From: Sequoia sempervirens
Lineage: Eukaryota; Streptophyta; Pinopsida; Cupressales; Cupressaceae
Direction of reading: 5' to 3'
Assembly (NCBI GenBank): GCA_007258455.2
Contig: VDFB02018296.1
Location: forward strand, 48,057,414 to 48,121,413
Length of the DNA: 64,000 nucleotides
The notes beneath the pieces are model-generated. The model searched no databases, was not told where the DNA came from, and worked only from the letters and a program-made list of their open reading frames with translations. This document shows positions 58,864 through 64,000 of this stretch, piece after piece. The position numbers were made by a program, and so were the translations under genes. Each line of letters opens with the position of its first letter. Positions within the stretch are counted from its first letter, which is position 1.

Positions 58864-61049
58864 GTAAGCTTTTCTTTTATGAAACTTCAATTTGTTTACT
58901 CCAAATTTTGTACAAACCATGCACTTTTAGCTTTCACTATTAATTTTATCAACTTGGTGGATTTCGATTCTATTGTTTTTTGTCGTGGATGCAGTGTTTT
59001 CTCCTACCGCCAAAAGTGTGGCTACTCAAGCAGAGAGATCAAAGTAGGAAAATGTTCTTGGTTAAAAAGCAACCACCTTATACAAACCTAGTGCCCTCCA
59101 TTCTGTTGCATGGAACATCAACACACAATAGGCTTCAGCGATCCTACCCACTATTCTAGTTCTCTTTCAGACTCTAATCATGTTAATGCGTATATGATGC
59201 AAACTGTTGGTTCCTACATTTATCTATGTATGAAAGGAAAAACTGTTGTTCACTAGCCATCTTTTGAAGAAACAACTATCTTTCTTGTTGTTCTTTGAAC
59301 CTTTTTTAAAGTCATATTTGACATGTAAGAGCTTATGACATGTATGTTAAAAAAATCTGACTTATTACTTTGTAATTTTGGCCTTGCCTTTGTATTTTTT
59401 GGCTGCCATTTTGTAACCACTTTTTGCTATATATAAAAAAGCTTCACTATTTTTAGAATATATATATATTTTTTTTCTGAACTTGTTTTGTACAGTCACT
59501 TGTGGCTTCATTTCACATGCATAAATGTCCCCACTTAATGTGCATTTTTCCACATGTTTTCATGTTACAAAAATAGTGTACTATTCTTCTAAGGGTAGAG
59601 GTAGAGAATGCTAGAAGAATAAATTTGAACACAAATTGTACTAGCAGTCAACAACTAGTTTTTGAAAACATAACTATTCCAGAGATATCATTTCGATGCA
59701 ACATAAAATTGAGGAAAGTGATTGATTCAGAGAAACTTGTGCTTCCATTACTTTATTGCATCTAAGATTTCTTCAGGTGACACTTCAATTAGTTTTTATA
59801 GTTCACAGTGCATTTATTTTGGATGACAATACATGGCATAACTCATTTAGCCAATTATTTTAATCCTACAATTCTCTTTGTTGACTAATCTTGACCATCT
59901 GTTAATTGTTTTAGTCCTCTCATAGATGGTTGTGGATTAGTCTATCAAGTTCATTTTGTAATGTGGTGCCCCATCCCATCTGATTTTGTCTAATAGATAA
60001 GTCACACATCCTGTCACCCAACATTGTATTGAGCCCTAGTTGGTGTTCTAAGTCCATCTCAAACTATGTGACCCCATAATCTATGATTATCAATGGATCT
60101 ACTAGATACTCTGTATTGTATTACTATACTTAAATATTACTTCATTTCTTCGTACCAAAAGAACTTGGCAGCTTGATGTGTGCTACAATTTCCCAGACCC
60201 ATGCAAAAGATAGTTTGCTTGTTTATCTTGCATCATTTAGAAGTAGCATCATACAAATGGCTTTTGGAACTACGTCTATCTCCAGTAATTCATCAGCCAT
60301 AAGGAATAATTGGCATCATTATTGTTATTAAAAGCATCAATTCTATTTGCAATGTAACTTTAATCTGTGTGATTGACTAAGACAGATAGAGGAAAATTGA
60401 ATTTATTTTCTAGATTACTTGCATTGAACTATCGGTCTACCATCTGAGTCATATTCAAGTTTGTTGGAAGATTGAGGCCCATTTGAATTCTGTCATTATT
60501 TTTTCTTAGATTTTGGGCATTGTGGTTGGCGCATTATTTGTTTGTGAAGTCAGTATTACATACACCAGTTCATCTCACTGGTTTTTTATTTGAAGATTGA
60601 TAAGCCATACTTCAAGACTATGAATCTACAAATTCCACAGTTAATATTTAGTAAAAATAAAGTTTCAGTACCATATAATGTATGATTCTAACAATTCTAA
60701 TGAATAGGGCATTTTTTTTACAAGGATCAATAATACATAAGTTGAAATCACAACAAAATGTTTACTTTTGCACATTAAGAATTGATTTTGTTTCATAAAT
60801 CATAGCTTAGAATAACTCCATATTAGTATATCTAATGAATATCTTGAGCAAACTATGTGCAAATATCAAGCCTATATATATCAATAATTGGCTATGCATA
60901 AAATCAAATTTAAAGGACCCAACTCACTAGAGTTAATACAACGTATTGTGCAATCGCCCATACATAGTATCTAGCACTAAATGTATATTCAAAACTTTTA
61001 TTCTCGTGCTACCTAATAGCTCACTTCTTTCAAGAGTATCTCATATAAT
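58864..61049. other. Spacer, no gene seen
   Basis: An open frame of 76 codons at 58861-59091 starts within the heparanase donor and has no recognised similarity. The remainder is AT-rich with short frames and no domain on either strand. Confidence 0.45.
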
Positions 61050-61212
61050 TCAAGCAAATTGACTCAAGAACTCATTGACAATGAGGTCTTTTACATCTGG
61101 ATACAACTCACTGCCTTCCACACCAATAGATCTGATTTCAAAATTAGTTTGATCCCTTTCACATATATGCTGTGAAAGATACCCAAAAAGATATTCCTTG
61201 GAAAAATTGTCT
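61050..61212 (-). pseudogene. Last exon of a PCBER / isoflavone-reductase-like gene
   Basis: The minus strand reads an acceptor TTGCAG, then TIFPRNIFLGIFHSIYVKG. After a one-base loss the other frame continues DQTNFEIRSIGVEGSELYPD, VKDLIVNEFLSQFA and a stop at 61050. The closing pattern (SxxVKGDQTNFEI, then GVEASxLYPDVKYTTVDEYL) is the C-terminus of phenylcoumaran benzylic ether reductases and related NADPH-dependent lignan or isoflavone reductases, abundant in conifers. Only this exon is recognisable and the frameshift makes it non-functional. Confidence 0.75.
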
Positions 61213-61465
61213 CTGCAATGCCAACAAGTACATGAATTGTTAATTTTACTTTTCATGGTGAATCTCAATATTAAAAAAAAAACAAATCTCTACCATTCAA
61301 AACAAATATGCTTCTGCTTTGGTTTACATGGTACACTAATACCATCAGAAAGTAATAAGAAAATGTTGTTTCCTGGCTTGAAACAACAATAGACCAACAA
61401 GTAAATCCACCTTGATAGGCCTACATAGTAGTTTGGCGTAAAGGACATCAAATAATCTTATTTAC

Positions 61466-61626
61466 CAGAATTCCAACACCCCTTGTAGCAATTATGAAAA
61501 TCTTAGCACAAGAGACTGTACCAGGGCACACTTTATCTAGAGCCTCAAAGAGTTTATGTTGGATAGTGCATCCTTCTCTCTAGCCATGTTGGAGGTCTTA
61601 TCCAGAAGTAGAGAACCATCACATCC
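61466..61626 (-). pseudogene. Exon 2 of a class III peroxidase gene
   Basis: After an acceptor (TTTTGTAG) the minus strand encodes GCDGSLLLDKTSNMAREKDA, LSNINSL and, after a frame change with about 28 bp missing, EALDKVCPGTVSCAKIFIIA, TRGVGIL, ending at a GTAAAT donor. This matches the second exon of secretory plant peroxidases (GCDxSxLLDDT, EK, NxNSLRGF, CPGVVSCADILAIAARD). Both splice borders are where the family has them. The Asp of CADIL is Lys. The other exons with heme ligands were not found. Confidence 0.75.
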
Positions 61627-62309
61627 CTACAAAAAACAACATAATATACATAGTTATATATCAGCTATGTATAGTTCCATTAATAAGCTTATAATCCCCT
61701 CTATAGCTTTGATTTTTCACTTAAACACAGATTATGTTTGCAAGTCACAACCTCATTAAGAAAAACTCCAAATAGAATAAACTTATAAATTTTGGGGTGC
61801 CCTAAACAATCATCTAAACAAGCAAATACTCTCTAATAAGTTCAATCATTTTTACTAAGGCTTAAAGTACATTAAAAAGTATCTCTATGTCACATTAACT
61901 GAGTAGTCATGATATTGCAGGCGTAAAACAAAAGCAACATTTTTGGGTTCTCTTTTCATGGCCATCTCCATCGCACACCTCACCACAACTTCTGTCATGG
62001 GGCAGCTAGCTCTATAAAATCCTTTGTATAACTTCTACTGCATTTGATGCCTATTTTCATCATCCACAAGAAAGGAAGTTACTATTATACAAAAAATGAT
62101 TAGTATAGCTATTATACAAAATCTTGAGACCATAATATACTTAATTGAATGAGATTTTAAACTTAAAGTAACATATACATGATAATATATTTGTTTTGTT
62201 GACAAATAATCTTGATGGAATGAACTTGAAGAAGAATTCAATTTAATATAGTTTGGAGTCATACAATTTGTGTAAATTGTTCAAGTACACCTATGACACA
62301 TCATGCTAT
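61627..62309. other. Spacer, no gene seen
   Basis: AT-rich; the only frames are about 70 codons and show no known motif. No earlier peroxidase exon (with the distal His motif) was found on the minus strand. Confidence 0.45.
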
Positions 62310-64000
62310 TCAAACCAATTCAAGTGGTTCAACTCGCCCTTCAATAACATGTAATATTCTTTGATATTCATCACACTCTAGTCTCCACTTATGACGTCCA
62401 CGTGCATGTGGAATTGGATGAAGGGATAGGTCAGTAGCAACTACTAGGTGGCTATATTGATATACTTTGTTCTCAAGTTGATAAACAATAAAATGAATCC
62501 CATGCTAAACAATTTTGACTTGTTTCAGATATGTCCCTTGCACTACAACTGAACCTGTGGGAACCAACATTCAAAAGTAAGACATAACATTTAGAAGGTC
62601 AATACGAGTAACAAATTCAAAATATATACATTCAATAGATAAATCTTGCAAGAGCATCTATTTATTTTGTCAAACCTATGGGGAATGACATTCCATCACT
62701 CATTTATGATTCTACTAGCTTCCACCTCTCTCCTGTGCAATGCAATAGATAATAACTAACGCCTTCTATGTTTCTAGGCTGTGCTATGACTACAAAAATA
62801 TCTCCTGCACCAAATTTGCATGGAAAATTTGTAAAAAAAGGAGTTCCACTATCATTTAAGTATATATAAATTTAAATAAAATAAGTAGCAAAAAATTATT
62901 AAACGATTAAGTTACAAATTTACAAAAGCTTGTACATGTACGATATAAATATATACAAATACATACCCTTTTTAATTAGTCCTAAAATATGGTCATAATC
63001 AATTGAAATCAAAGGAATGTCTTCAAAGCTTTCATCTTCATCTTCATTGTATGTGTCACTAACATCTAGTGGCACCAAATTCCATCCACTGGCATATCCT
63101 TTTTGTTGGTTGTTGCATTCATCATAGTTTTCTAAAATGCAGTCATAACAAAAACATGAGTAATCCCTAGTCTGCAATGTCCACAAGAAACTATTTGTAC
63201 TCATGACAAAATGCAAAGATCTTGTTTTCTCTACCCTCTTGCATCCATGTGTTGATCTTCTATCCACACCTACAAAAATTAATTTTGCATTAAAAAATCA
63301 TAATTTAATATAAACATATTCAAACTAAAATAAATAAACTTGAATGTACACATATATGTATATTTAAAGATTTAAATATAAACAAAAACATACCTGATAT
63401 CTCCCAAAACACTCTATGTGGAATGGATTGGTTGTTTGTTGAAAATGTGCCAACCTCATTTGATGCAAAGTGTTTCTGACACCATTCAACAACATCATGC
63501 ACATCTTTTATATGATCTCCTTCATAATTCAGTTGATGCTTTCTTAGAGCACATTTGATGCAAGCTCCTGCACCATCATGTTCACCCTTTCCGTGTCCAC
63601 TCTCAAAGAAGCTCCAAACATGTGGTATGTTTTCATTTTGATGATATCTACAAAGTGCATAAAATGGCCTTGAAGATTTAAATTATGAAGCACATCCATC
63701 TGACCATACAAAATGCTTTTCAATTTTGACACCCTTGATTGCCAAATATTCAAAAAAATTCTTGAAGCAATGTTGTACAAATAGAGTGTTGTGCTCTTTA
63801 TCATCACTAATATAGAAGTGATATTCTTTCTTAATGACTCATTCCTAAGATGTACTATCAACACCATCCAAATCCATTTGTTCATGTCGATAACACACAT
63901 GCACCATAATAGTGATCTGCTCTAAAAAATAATATTGTGATTGAATCTCTTTTTGATGTACAAAAGATTAATTCTATGCAAAGTCAACTATTGATAACAC
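62310..64000 (-). pseudogene. Transposase-like multi-exon gene, partial at right edge
   Basis: Four minus-strand exons join in frame. Exon 1 (64000-63394, partial) has KEYHFYISDDKEHNTLFVQH, HFVWSDGCAS, then a stop and FKSSRPFYALCRY, then ESGHGKGEHDGAGACIKCAL. Exon 2 (63269-62967) has a Cys-rich YSCFCYDCILENYDECNN segment and an acidic tail. Exon 3 (about 62851-62679) has FGAGDIFVVIAQPRNIEGVS then YYLLHCTGERW. Exon 4 (62554-62310) ends RHKWRLECDEYQRILHVIEG, RVEPLELV and a stop. Donors and acceptors are canonical. The SDGC ... HGKGEHDG pattern resembles DDE-type transposase-derived proteins that I recall from plants and animals. Stops in exons 1, 3 and 4 mark it as a pseudogene. Superfamily not assigned. 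Confidence 0.6.

Noticed and set aside
58976..59091. Possible next exon of the heparanase-like gene after a GGATGCAG acceptor
   Set aside because: The encoded residues (VFSYRQKCGYSSREI) do not resemble the FWYLDQLGM region that should follow.
59365..59553. Minus-strand Lys-rich 62-codon frame
   Set aside because: No similarity recognised, AT-driven composition and no splice or promoter context.
1..64000. CRISPR array, rRNA, tRNA or prokaryotic operon
   Set aside because: No regularly spaced identical repeats, no recognisable cloverleaf or rRNA core, and gene structure with introns and LTR elements is eukaryotic.

Overview
The window looks like nuclear DNA of a seed plant, most likely a conifer or another large-genome gymnosperm. 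The base composition is AT-rich. It is dominated by old, heavily mutated retrotransposons, and the few recognisable host genes are plant families (a small seed-plant protein, class III peroxidase, PCBER-type reductase, heparanase-like GH79). The conifer assignment is inference. No bacterial-style operon, CRISPR array, rRNA or tRNA gene was seen.

Layout. (1) From the left edge to about 15.2 kb lies one very long Ty3/gypsy element on the minus strand. It reads gag, protease, G-patch linker, reverse transcriptase, RNase H, a second archaeal-type RNase H, then integrase. This is the order of the Tat/Ogre lineage. Its 5' LTR is at 14.2-15.2 kb and its 3' LTR lies beyond the left edge. It is dead: many stops, YVDE in place of YVDD, and two integrase catalytic Asp changed. 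A 0.76 kb inverted-repeat transposon sits at the end of its RT. (2) A second, plus-strand LTR element (about 16.98-24.80 kb) has both LTRs, a protease, a G-patch and a zinc-knuckle-like motif, but no RT or integrase. It looks like a non-autonomous Tat relative. Its LTRs carry a striking inverted-repeat motif. (3) From 24.9 to 45.6 kb there is a tandem segmental duplication of four units. Each holds the 3' end of an L1-type LINE (RNase H), a stretch of anonymous DNA and, in three of the four, a copy of a small plant gene. Two gene copies (36472-36975 and 41901-42386) are intact with matching promoters; the first has lost its 5' half; the fourth unit has none. A truncated gypsy LTR separates units B and C, and a 0.9 kb element with a 9-bp target duplication interrupts unit A only. 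(4) From 45.6 to 53.6 kb I recognise no gene. (5) From 53.7 to 64 kb is a gene graveyard: an unrecognised three-exon gene with seven stops, a recent tandem duplication carrying a kinesin motor motif, single exons of a heparanase-like protein, a PCBER-type reductase and a class III peroxidase, and a four-exon transposase-like pseudogene running off the right edge.

Only the two small plant genes look potentially functional. The rest records insertion, decay and duplication, with a stop-codon spectrum that suggests cytosine-methylation-driven C-to-T change. I see no clearly new functional system. The best leads are the unrecognised three-exon gene, the transposase-like gene at the right edge, the hairpin-rich LTRs of the non-autonomous element, and the tandemly duplicated plant gene.
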